DNA from: Bathymodiolus brooksi
Lineage: Eukaryota; Mollusca; Bivalvia; Mytilida; Modiolidae
DNA length: 64,000 nt
Direction of reading: 5' to 3'
NCBI GenBank assembly: GCA_963680875.1
Contig: OY804588.1
Location: forward strand, 73,866,829 to 73,930,828
Within the stretch, counting starts at the first letter, position 1; every line of letters starts with the position of its first letter. A model generated the notes under the pieces. That model did not search any database and was not told where the DNA came from. It worked only from the letters and a program-made list of their open reading frames with translations. Positions 35,301 through 38,539 of the stretch are shown in pieces. The position numbers and the translations under genes are program-made.

Positions 35301-36405
35301 ACCCGTCGTGTGCACTATGCTAGATCTACTTTGACTTCGAGCGTACCTGATGACGGTTATTCTAGAAACTCGTCGTGAGCACTATGCTAAATCTACTTTG
35401 ACTTCGAGCACCTGATGACGGGTATTACAGAAACTCGTCGTGCGCTATATCTATCTTTTGACTTCGAGCGTACTTGATGACGGTTATTCTAGAAACTTGT
35501 CGTGTGCACTATTCTAGATCTACGTTTTAATTATCATGTATATGAAGAAGAAATGACCTTATGATGTATATAGACAAGAAATGTAACAGTAAGTGACGGA
35601 CCAACTTTCCCAGAACATAAGTTGTATATATTGAGTTCACCGTGGTATAGCCGAGAATGCATAGTGCAAGGAGAACTCTATTGACTTTCAGTAAATGACT
35701 AACCAACTTTACCAGGACATATGTTTTAGGTATCAGTTCACCTTATGAAAGCCGAGAATCCATAAGACCATGACAACTCTACTGACTTTCAGTAAGTAAC
35801 TGGTCACTTGTTCAAGAACATAAAGTGTAAGTATCGACTATACACTACTTCAGTCAGGAATCAGACTCGCATGCCTTATTGAAAGTAGGTAGAGTATGTT
35901 TTAGTAGATATAAACACGGTTAGCTAGGAGTCCCCCGTCGTTCATATTTGATGTCAACGAAAGGTACTTTGGACAGCAAGATTTGAGGTAAATAAACGTT
36001 AGAGACAACCAAAGGGACAATAAAGAATAGACAATCCAAAGACACTGGCAACATTAAGTACACAAGACACAGCACGAAGACAAATACAATAATAAGAAAA
36101 GACAACCCAGAAAACTAAATAGATGAGTAAAAGTGATGTCGGTGAAAAGACATGGTATGCTGACTGAGGATAGGGTGTGTCATGTTAAAATGTATGTCTT
36201 GACTGTGTCATACGTGCAAGTTTTTCCCATCCAACAAATATACAGCTTATTACATGACACTTACCAAACAAATACATTGCCCGTCTTGACAGAATCCATT
36301 TCCTGAACAGTTACTATGAGAACACATAGCTTCCACAGATTCATTAAACTCTAGAGCATATTTAGCATATACACTGGCAGCCATATGTAAAGGCATTGAT
36401 GTCAT
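2424..36405 (-). CDS. EGF-like / 7-TM / RING-CH / 2-TM membrane E3 ubiquitin ligase (13 coding exons, about 598 aa)
   Basis: Spliced gene. Coding exons in transcription order: 36405-36265, 33810-33709, 32246-32109, 30588-30493, 29575-29432, 24696-24601, 13690-13542, 12164-12066, 10811-10724, 8492-8370, 7659-7612, 4677-4481, 2799-2424. All have GT-AG boundaries and compatible phases; only the 10724/8492 junction is uncertain. Seen: six cysteines (28, 33, 39, 44, 46, 55) with EGF spacing; seven hydrophobic segments between about 59 and 318; a C4HC3 RING-CH domain (C354, C357, C372, C374, H382, C385, C402, C405); two more hydrophobic segments at about 428-448 and 457-480; a repetitive tail. Known: RING-CH domains recruit E2 enzymes and ubiquitinate membrane proteins. 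Inferred: the FWAE-like and GVEVYFK-like motifs in segments 3-5 recall the THH1/TOM1/TPRA1 seven-TM fold. There is no cleavable signal peptide; segment 1 may act as an N-out anchor. I do not recognise a named orthologue. Confidence 0.85.
2482..2690 (-). repeat. Coding minisatellite (51-bp and ~45-bp units) in the C-terminal tail
   Basis: On the plus strand the 51-bp unit (CGATAGAAATGGGACACGAC...) occurs about 2.5-3 times at 2470-2600, followed by two ~45-bp units. Unit lengths are multiples of three and the reading frame is kept, so copy-number change would alter tail length without a frameshift. Confidence 0.8.
2843..2905 (-). repeat. SINE tail fragment
   Basis: Matches only the TATGGTGTTTAACGxCACTT end of the SINE family found complete at 54.2, 58.3 and 61.2 kb. 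Confidence 0.6.
3078..3596. mobile_element. MITE-like element with ~30-bp terminal inverted repeats
   Basis: Left end CCTGGGGTGCGTTCAACATC, right end complementary (CCAGGGTTGCGTTCAATATC on the other strand), both continuing into GTAGCxGCTAG. 519 bp, no ORF. Target duplication not obvious. In the last intron of the RING-CH gene. Confidence 0.65.
3745..3883. mobile_element. 139-bp inverted-repeat element
   Basis: Left GTGTGTTGGTACAAGACTTT and right (complement) GTGTGGTGATACAAGACTTT form ~20-bp terminal inverted repeats around an inner CGCGAC-type palindrome. Confidence 0.5.
3896..4128 (-). repeat. tRNA-derived SINE
   Basis: Reverse complement carries a head with a degraded pol III B box (GAGTTTGAATCCCGCTCA), the core TCACTTGTGGCAGGTCGG, and the GGTTTCCTCCACCAATAAAA block. 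It resembles the Meta/V-type SINE superfamily in layout; family not verified. Confidence 0.7.
4129..4480. other. Intron sequence with a short direct repeat
   Basis: About three copies of a ~35-bp CGTGTAGTATGATCGCACGC segment at 4150-4235; otherwise nothing recognised up to the exon-12 donor. Confidence 0.5.
4481..4677 (-). CDS. RING-CH gene exon 12: TM8 and TM9
   Basis: 197 bp, phase 0 to 2, residues 409-474. Starts [20 protein letters not shown], then TM8 ([17 protein letters not shown]), a short loop, and TM9 ([17 protein letters not shown]). Two helices directly after the RING-CH are the usual MARCH layout. Confidence 0.85.
4930..5210. repeat. Tandem array, ~27-bp unit x ~10
   Basis: Unit AAATTACCACACTGTCGGAA + CAATTCC. 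Derived from a module of a dispersed element also seen singly at 45.70 kb. Confidence 0.85.
5240..6690. repeat. Tandem array, 50-bp unit x ~27
   Basis: Unit GATATCCTAACACATAAATA then CATGACCTCTTCACC and TGGCTTGGTAC. Nearly perfect from 5280 to 5640, then increasingly degenerate with insertions and deletions toward 6690. Confidence 0.85.
6691..7611. other. Intron between RING exons 11 and 12, unique part
   Basis: Apart from the D1 fragment at 7050-7128 I see no feature. AT-rich. Confidence 0.5.
7050..7128 (+). repeat. D1 fragment (first third)
   Basis: GAGTTTGAAGATACCAAAGG ... CGTAAATCGAAGAAG matches the start of D1. Confidence 0.6.
7612..7659 (-). CDS. RING-CH gene exon 11: last two zinc ligands
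   Basis: A 48-bp micro-exon, phase 0 to 0: [16 protein letters not shown]. It supplies the final C-x2-C pair (C402, C405) and so completes the RING-CH domain begun in the previous exon. Acceptor TTTCCAG, donor GTGAAT. Confidence 0.85.
8040..8350 (+). repeat. tRNA-derived SINE with duplicated tail, next to exon 10
   Basis: Head at 8040, B-box remnant TTCGAATCGGAC, core and tail; the tail (CCACCAATAAAACTGACC...GTTGAAAGTGGCGTTAA) is repeated once. A CAAA-rich end is 16 bp from the exon-10 splice donor. Confidence 0.75.
8370..8500 (-). CDS. RING-CH gene exon 10: first six zinc ligands
   Basis: Encodes [20 protein letters not shown] then CQC-x7-H-x2-C and RKWLME: the first six zinc ligands of a C4HC3 RING-CH domain, with the conserved W after the first Cys. 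Phase 0 out at donor GTATGT. The strongest acceptor (TTTTCAG) puts the start at 8500 and needs phase 1; an AG eight bases on (start 8492) fits the phase-0 end of exon 9. A SINE tail ends about 16 bp beyond the donor. Confidence 0.85.
8683..8937 (-). repeat. D1 copy, near full length
   Basis: Complete D1 in minus orientation. Together with the plus-oriented copy just downstream it forms an inverted pair separated by ~30 bp. Confidence 0.7.
8968..9125 (+). repeat. D1 copy, internally deleted
   Basis: Starts in the ATGGGCCAAAGGAAAAAGGA segment and runs through the CTCCGGAAGG block. Confidence 0.65.
9126..9976. other. Intron, mostly unassigned
   Basis: Contains a degraded hammerhead-like repeat relic at about 9478-9575 (CTAATGA, GAAA and GTCGTGCGCA in order); the rest is unassigned. 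Confidence 0.45.
9977..10723. repeat. Tandem array, 57-bp unit x 13, starting at the exon-9 donor
   Basis: In gene orientation the intron begins GTATGCACTAACTATGGGGC and each unit restarts with GTATACACTAACTATGG or GTTCACACTAACTATGG. 57 bp is a multiple of three, so it gives a spurious 249-codon plus-strand frame. Confidence 0.85.
10724..10811 (-). CDS. RING-CH gene exon 9: cytosolic linker
   Basis: 88 bp, phase 2 in and phase 0 out, residues 323-351. Acceptor TTTTTCAG. Encodes [20 protein letters not shown] then HKDVEEQPS. The only good donor is GTATGC at 10723. A 57-bp minisatellite begins at that donor and fills the next 740 bp of intron. Confidence 0.8.
10878..11080 (+). repeat. D1 copy, diverged
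   Basis: ACATTTGAAGATCTCAAAGT ... AGAAAACTAAAGATTGAG ... GGGACTCCGAGAGGGGTAA in D1 order. Confidence 0.55.
11143..11290. repeat. 49-bp x ~3 array with donor-like ends
   Basis: Minus strand repeats TTGATGCGACAACACGAG followed by GTATGTTTTC. Related single copies at 11606-11640, 11755-11790 and 11808-11845. Confidence 0.6.
11370..11628 (-). repeat. D1 copy, near full length
   Basis: All D1 landmarks in minus order, from CTTATCACCGGGTTTGTAAT to TTTGATATCTTCAAATA. Confidence 0.7.
11640..11770. repeat. ~24-bp x 5 array
   Basis: Unit AATCTATGCATAAAAAAAAC + ATA. Confidence 0.75.
12066..12164 (-). CDS. RING-CH gene exon 8: TM7
   Basis: 99 bp, phase 2 to 2, residues 290-322. The AG left by exon 7 plus T gives Ser, then [18 protein letters not shown] and TM7 ending [10 protein letters not shown]. 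Acceptor TTGATTTCAG, donor GTATGT. The other frames of this stretch contain stops, so the phase choice is firm. Confidence 0.85.
12165..12957. other. Intron between exons 7 and 8
   Basis: Holds the 57-bp duplication at 12344-12455; no coding exon found on either strand in the remainder. Confidence 0.5.
12344..12455. repeat. 57-bp direct duplication
   Basis: AGCGTCATCAATCATTATTA ... TTTAGTCATACCT occurs twice, 57 bp apart. Confidence 0.8.
12958..13000 (-). pseudogene. Fourth, truncated copy of the exon-7 3' end
   Basis: Minus-strand sequence matches the end of exon 7 (DVTKDKWKN plus GTAATT donor) but is truncated upstream. It lies 260 bp further into the intron than the main array. Confidence 0.7.
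13255..13664 (-). repeat. 124-bp tandem array: three copies of the exon-7 3' end plus donor and intron start
   Basis: Donors sit at the same point in copies beginning at 13292, 13416 and 13540. The coding part is intact in all three, with changes such as SRLK/SRLG and LIAQ/LIVQ. Each downstream copy also has a possible acceptor (CCCCTGGCAG). Reading past a donor meets an in-frame TAA. A shorter fourth fragment with the donor lies at 12958-13000. Confidence 0.85.
13542..13690 (-). CDS. RING-CH gene exon 7: loop and TM6
   Basis: 149 bp, phase 0 to 2, residues 240-289. Acceptor TTCTTTTAG, donor GTAATT. Starts [20 protein letters not shown], then TM6 ([20 protein letters not shown]) and a basic loop (DVTKDKWKN). 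The 3' 100 bp of the exon and its donor are repeated twice more downstream as a 124-bp tandem array. Confidence 0.85.
13765..15415. repeat. Tandem array, 47-bp unit x ~35
   Basis: Unit GAAAACAGAAATTACCACAT then CGTCAGAAGAGTTCAATAAC and TGGGTCT. Variant units (GACAACA, TTGCCAC, CCATAAC) recur in blocks, indicating block duplication. Confidence 0.9.
15430..17300. repeat. Tandem array, 60-bp unit x ~31 with 300-bp higher-order block
   Basis: Unit TTCACACACTAGTATTTATA then ACCGGCTCACTATCGTGGCT and TAGTACATGGAGACCCCTAG. The variant order at 16201-16380 is repeated at 16501-16680, a 5-unit (300-bp) higher-order repeat. Spurious long plus-strand frames result. Confidence 0.9.
17319..17660. repeat. 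116-bp x 3 tandem repeat
   Basis: Copies start at 17319, 17435 and 17551 (ACCAGTTGTATAGACC...). Confidence 0.85.
17863..19215. repeat. Tandem array, 54-bp unit x 25, open in several frames, B-box-like motif in each unit
   Basis: Unit CCCTCCTCGAGTGTGGTAGA then TCGTGTGTTCGAGCCCCAGT and CGGATCAAACAAAA. Each carries GTTCGAGCCCC, close to the pol III B-box consensus GGTTCGANNCC. As 54 is divisible by three and the unit lacks stops in two plus and two minus frames, four overlapping 460-475-codon frames appear; none is a credible gene. Confidence 0.9.
19313..19432. repeat. Long hairpin (inverted repeat, ~30-bp arms)
   Basis: CGTTCCTATCCGTAGAT ... ATTTTAACACC pairs with GGTGTTAAAATCTACGGATA GGAACG. 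About 120 bp in total; possible tiny MITE. Confidence 0.75.
19433..20124. other. Intron, unassigned
   Basis: A hammerhead-like relic (TGATGACGGTTATTCCAGAA) at about 19720; nothing else recognised. Confidence 0.45.
20125..20400 (+). repeat. D1 copy, near full length
   Basis: Begins AAGAGAATGAAGATACGACA, contains GGTGCTCCGAAAGGGTAAGC and ends at the GGTGATAAATCATAAATGAG segment. Confidence 0.7.
20405..20485 (-). repeat. SINE head fragment
   Basis: Only the 5' head region (CACTGATAGTTGAAAATCCAACTATCATACGA on plus, reverse oriented) is present. Confidence 0.5.
20545..20766 (+). repeat. D1 copy, cut by the 20.8-24.4 kb element
   Basis: Runs from GAATTTGAAGATAACAAACA to CTCGTGAATGAAAAAAAGGA, ending exactly where the inverted-repeat element begins. 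Confidence 0.7.
20946..22714. other. Interior of the inverted-repeat element, no transposase recognised
   Basis: Two related ~370-bp stretches (around 22080-22260 and 22440-22620) share GGTCAAAxTTGCTTTGAAA and GTGTTCACTATxAxGTxCTA, i.e. a diverged duplication. No ORF over 65 codons with a credible match. Confidence 0.5.
22715..24120 (+). repeat. 1.4-kb polypyrimidine (CCT/CTT-rich) tract
   Basis: The plus strand is mostly C and T, with degenerate CTCACTACCTCTCTCCCTCC units at ~50-60 bp spacing. The transcribed strand of the RING-CH intron therefore carries a long purine run in the RNA. Open frames here are low-complexity Ser/Pro/Leu and not genes. Confidence 0.85.
24428..24520 (-). pseudogene. 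RT C-terminal fragment
   Basis: Minus strand [20 protein letters not shown] then RYAIYVSQT, a conserved C-terminal block of the same RT family. It directly abuts the right terminal repeat of the 20.8-24.4 kb element, which may have inserted in it. Confidence 0.55.
24546..24598 (-). pseudogene. Tandem partial copy of exon 6 3' end with its splice donor
   Basis: On the minus strand this stretch repeats the end of exon 6 ([14 protein letters not shown] when read in its own frame) including a GTAACG donor. It lacks an acceptor, and joined to exon 6 by readthrough it is out of frame and terminates. It is probably a decayed tandem duplication. Confidence 0.65.
24601..24696 (-). CDS. RING-CH gene exon 6: TM5
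   Basis: 96 bp, phase 0 to 0, residues 208-239. TM5 reads [20 protein letters not shown] then K. The donor is GTAATG. A diverged copy of the last ~50 bp plus donor follows immediately downstream (24546-24598) in a frame that would hit a stop if read through. Confidence 0.8.
24845..26410 (+). repeat. Left arm of inverted array, 70-74-bp unit x ~21
   Basis: Unit CTGACGTAAGTCTCTGAACA, ACTTTATCTAATAAGGTGAA, GAGAACTGGAGTATCAGTGA and an A run. Lies about 150 bp upstream (gene sense) of exon 6. Confidence 0.9.
26411..27650 (-). repeat. Right arm of inverted array, same unit reversed x ~17
   Basis: Same 70-74-bp unit in the opposite orientation, meeting the left arm at about 26402-26430 (CTCTGAACAAAGTTGTTCAGAG). 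A further two to three plus-oriented units follow at 27640-27790. Confidence 0.9.
27808..28790. repeat. Tandem array, 31-bp unit x ~31 with CACGTG in every unit
   Basis: Unit GGATTATCTATAGACACGTG + TAATAAAAGAT. Very homogeneous; the palindromic E-box CACGTG is conserved in essentially all copies. Confidence 0.9.
28805..29045 (+). repeat. D1 copy with duplicated 3' half
   Basis: The GCGAAGTGTAAGTAGTTCTT ... GTGTT segment appears twice, ~60 bp apart. Confidence 0.55.
29336..29366. repeat. (CA)n microsatellite
   Basis: About 14 CA dinucleotides, 65 bp downstream of the exon-5 donor. Confidence 0.9.
29432..29575 (-). CDS. RING-CH gene exon 5: loop and TM4
   Basis: 144 bp, phase 0 to 0, residues 160-207. 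A loop with [11 protein letters not shown] precedes TM4 ([20 protein letters not shown]), followed by an acidic loop ([10 protein letters not shown]). Acceptor TTTTAG, donor GTAAGT. Confidence 0.85.
29576..30059. other. Intron, nothing recognised
   Basis: No repeat or exon identified between exon 5 and the RT fragment. Confidence 0.4.
30060..30300 (+). repeat. RT-element 3' fragment
   Basis: Closely matches the reverse complement of about 1000-1200 (shared stretch from GGGGAGGTTTGGCGCTTTAA-like to the GTTATTACCCTTATT end). No coding capacity. Confidence 0.7.
30493..30588 (-). CDS. RING-CH gene exon 4: TM3
   Basis: 96 bp, phase 0 to 0, residues 128-159. It encodes [20 protein letters not shown] followed by AE. 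The WAE at the end of a TM helix is reminiscent of the FWAE motif of THH1/TOM1 proteins (from memory, not aligned). Donor GTACGT. Confidence 0.85.
31360..31480 (-). pseudogene. Possible truncated start of a helicase-like transposon gene
   Basis: Minus strand ATG at about 31407: [17 protein letters not shown] then stop. This recalls the N-terminus of RecQ-like helicase genes carried by repeats in marine invertebrates (memory only). The adjacent 31150-31350 holds two ~140-bp-spaced copies of a segment with CGTACCTTCATCAAA. Confidence 0.25.
31605..31830 (+). repeat. tRNA-derived SINE, B box lost
   Basis: Head, core and the CCACCAATAAAACTGACCGC block are present; about 15 bp around the B box are missing. 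A short CATGTGG duplication occurs in the core. Confidence 0.7.
31847..32042. mobile_element. MITE, TIR CAGGGGCGGATCCAGG, 5-bp target duplication
   Basis: Ends CAGGGGCGGATCC / GGATCCGTCCCTG, flanked on both sides by CATAG (31842-31846, 32043-32047). 196 bp with a long G run. Same family as 42504-42758. Confidence 0.75.
32109..32246 (-). CDS. RING-CH gene exon 3: loop and TM2
   Basis: 138 bp, phase 0 to 0, residues 82-127. A charged loop ([16 protein letters not shown]) is followed by TM2 ([19 protein letters not shown]). It is bounded by TTTCAG and GTAAGT. Confidence 0.85.
32335..32715 (+). pseudogene. Decayed RT fragment
   Basis: Plus strand: a [14 protein letters not shown] stretch, then [20 protein letters not shown] and [20 protein letters not shown], ending at a stop after FNF. 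The palm-domain block xxPxGTNCAPxLADL is clear; the upstream part is frameshifted at an A-run. Confidence 0.65.
32735..32895 (-). repeat. Diverged SINE fragment
   Basis: Contains TATTGGTGGAGGAAACAGGA and GTCACTGACAAACATTATCA in minus-oriented SINE order. Confidence 0.6.
32905..33640. repeat. Tandem array, 25-bp unit x ~29
   Basis: Unit TTAATAAAGGTTAGATCTAA + TGATC; in the intron after exon 2. Confidence 0.9.
33709..33810 (-). CDS. RING-CH gene exon 2: last EGF cysteine and TM1
   Basis: 102 bp, phase 0 to 0, residues 48-81. It begins IQYMGGTC, supplying the sixth EGF cysteine (C55), then runs into a hydrophobic segment ([20 protein letters not shown]). The donor is GTAATT. A 25-bp minisatellite starts about 65 bp downstream of the donor. 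Confidence 0.85.
34050..34525. repeat. Tandem array, 34-bp unit x ~14
   Basis: Unit CGATTTTGTCGAACTTACTG + ACACATAGCCTAAT. Alternate units at 34290-34500 form a two-unit higher-order pattern. Confidence 0.85.
34560..35525 (+). repeat. Tandem array, 67-bp unit x 14 with hammerhead-ribozyme-like core
   Basis: Unit GAGCGTACCTGATGACGGGT, ATTACAGAAACTCGTCGTGT, GCACTATGCTAGATCTAC. Each has CTGATGA ... GAAA ... GTC in hammerhead order. GCGTAC and GTGTGC can pair as stem I (two G-U), and AC/GT around a 2-nt loop as a mini stem III; stem II is weak. Single relics of the same family occur at about 9478-9575, 19675-19750 and (minus) 61415-61515. Confidence 0.8.
35580..35880. repeat. Three degenerate ~118-bp direct repeats
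   Basis: AGTAAxTGACxxACCAACTT ... CCGAGAATxCATA ... CTCTACTGACTTTC recurs about every 118 bp. Confidence 0.65.
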
Positions 36406-36453
36406 ATTTTAGTACAATTTACACTTCCAGTTTTACTTTAGAGTGGTAGACCC
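36265..36453 (-). CDS. RING-CH gene, first coding exon (5'UTR end plus residues 1-47)
   Basis: The acceptor (pyrimidine tract then CAG) puts the exon start at 36453. The ATG is at 36405-36403 and has an in-frame TAA two codons upstream, which fixes it as the first Met of this frame. The donor GTAAGT follows 36265, phase 0. The exon encodes five of the six EGF cysteines (motif [14 protein letters not shown]) and N-glycosylation sequons at N21 and N32. The first 27 residues are not hydrophobic, so no classical signal peptide is visible. Confidence 0.8.
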
Positions 36454-36514
36454 CTGAAAGAGAAACAATCGTTTATAACATGAGTGTTTGTTTTCATATT
36501 ATAATACATAGCCT

Positions 36515-37090
36515 AACCGGACACCTGAATTCACAATTATTGTGTGTGTTCGTATTGCTCGATCTCGAGTTTTCTGTGTAGATCGTTGTTTATCCTTTTA
36601 TTCTTTTTCTATTGGCCATTGTGTTGTCAGTCCTTCTTTGATTTACGTCTGATTACCCTTTTGGTATCTTTTGGCCATTGTGTTGTCAGTCCTTCTTTGA
36701 TTTACGTCTGATTACCATTTTGGTATCTTTTGGCTATTGTGTTGTCAGTCCTTCTTTGATTTACGTCTGATTACCCTTTTGGTATCTTTTGGCCATTGTG
36801 TTGTCAGTCCTTCTTTGATTTATGTTTGATTATCCTTTTGGTATCTTTTGGCCATTGTGTTGTCAGTCCTTCTTTGATTTACGTCTGATTACCCTTTTGG
36901 TATCTTTTGGCCATTGTGTTGTCAGTCCTTCTTTGATTTATGTCTGATTACCCTTTTGGTATCTTTTGGCCATTGTGTTGTCAGTCCTTCTTTGATTTAC
37001 GTCTGATTACCCTTTTGGTATCTTTTGGCCATTGTGTTGTCAGTCCTTCTTTGATTTACGTCTGATTACCCTTTTGGTATCTTCAAACTT
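36515..37090 (-). repeat. D1 copy with an internal 60-bp x 8 amplification
   Basis: The TTTTGGCCATTGTGTTGTCA ... GGTATCT segment of D1 is repeated eight times (36600-37083) inside an otherwise ordinary copy. Confidence 0.75.
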
Positions 37091-37103
37091 TTCTTACAGT
37101 GGA

Positions 37104-37388
37104 AATGACTAACTATAACATTAAATGACTAACTATAACATTAAATGACTAACTATAATATTAAATGACTAACTATAACATTAAATGACTAACTATAACA
37201 TTAAATGACTAACTATAACATTAAATGACTAACTATAATATTAAATGACTAACTATAACATTAAATGACTAACTATAACATTAAATGACTAACTATAACA
37301 TTAAATGACTAACTATAACATTAAATGACTAACTATAATATTAAATGACTAACTATTACATTAAATGACTAACTATAACATTAAATGA
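37104..37388. repeat. Tandem array, 20-bp unit x 14
   Basis: Unit AAATGACTAACTATAACATT, directly after the amplified D1 copy. Confidence 0.9.
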
Positions 37389-37504
37389 TGATAATGATTA
37401 CGGGTTTTCTATATTATCATTAAAATGGCTTAAAACCTAAATACAAAATGAGTGAATTAGTGTAAGCAATACATGAATTATCATGACGAGAACAACTTAT
37501 TTAT

Positions 37505-38000
37505 TGATTGGATGGTGATATTGTTGTCTAGATCTAGTACACGTATATTGACTGGATGATGACACCGGTATTGCAGTCTAGACCTAGTACACTTCTATTG
37601 ACTGGATGATGATATTGTAGGTTAGACCTAGTACACTTCTATTGACTGGATGATGATATTGTAGTCTAGACACAGTACACTTCTATTGACTGGATGATGA
37701 TATTGCACTGTAGACCTAGTAAAGTCTATTGACTGGATGATGATATTGCAGTCTAGATCTAGTACACTTCTATTGACTGGATGATGATATTGTAGTCTAG
37801 ACACAGTACACTTCTATTGACTGGATGATGATATTGCAGTCTAGATCTAGTACATGTCTATTGACTGGATGATGATATTGTTGTCTAGACCTAGTATACT
37901 TCTATTGACTGGATGATGATATTGCAGGCTAGACCTAGTACACTTCTATTGACTGGATGATGATATTGCAGGCTAGATCTAGTACACGTCTATTGACCAC
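37505..38000. repeat. Tandem array, 44-bp unit x ~11
   Basis: Unit TCTATTGACTGGATGATGAT, ATTGCAGTCTAGATCTAGTA, CACT. Confidence 0.9.
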
Positions 38001-38306
38001 ACAGGTGATTGACCAGAGGCTTGATATGTCTTAATCAAAACATTCTACCAAAGGTCTACGATTTACTTTTACCATTCATTGTTTAAATCTTGTTGTCTTC
38101 CTGAATACATCTGATATACTGATCATGTAAACATACAACATTTTCGTGTTAATATTTCATTTTATTTTGTTCGCTATGTCAAATAAATTTAATGTCTATA
38201 CACTATGGAAAACGTTATTTCAATGTACACCATTTATTCGTTTTATTTAGTATTAAAATTAAAATATAAAAGTGTCCATTTCAAACAAAGCAAATTATAA
38301 TCTTAC
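38001..38306. other. Unique AT-rich stretch in the candidate first intron
   Basis: No repeat; lies between the 44-bp array and the candidate leader exon. Confidence 0.4.
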
Positions 38307-38360
38307 CATGAGAATAAGAGAGAAATAAACGATATGATATCCAGATAGAGTTATATATAG
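38307..38360 (-). promoter_or_regulatory. Candidate promoter and 5'UTR exon of the RING-CH gene
   Basis: The minus strand has CTATATATAAC (TATA-like) at about 38360-38350 and a good donor (CATG/GTAAGA) with exon end at 38307. A short leader exon starting near 38325 could splice to the acceptor at 36454. The ATG just before this donor would open a 12-codon upstream ORF ending before the main ATG. All inferred from motifs; no transcript seen. Confidence 0.3.
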
Positions 38361-38539
38361 AACTGACTATTGATTCTGTGCTAACATAACACGTGTTGTT
38401 ATCTCTACATAAATATTTATGTCGTCAAAATAGGGCGAGTTTATATCTGGTGTATTAAGATAATATCATACTATATCACCTTAATTATATATAAACTCTG
38501 GTATGTAACTGACGTATGATAAACTACTATACATTGATG

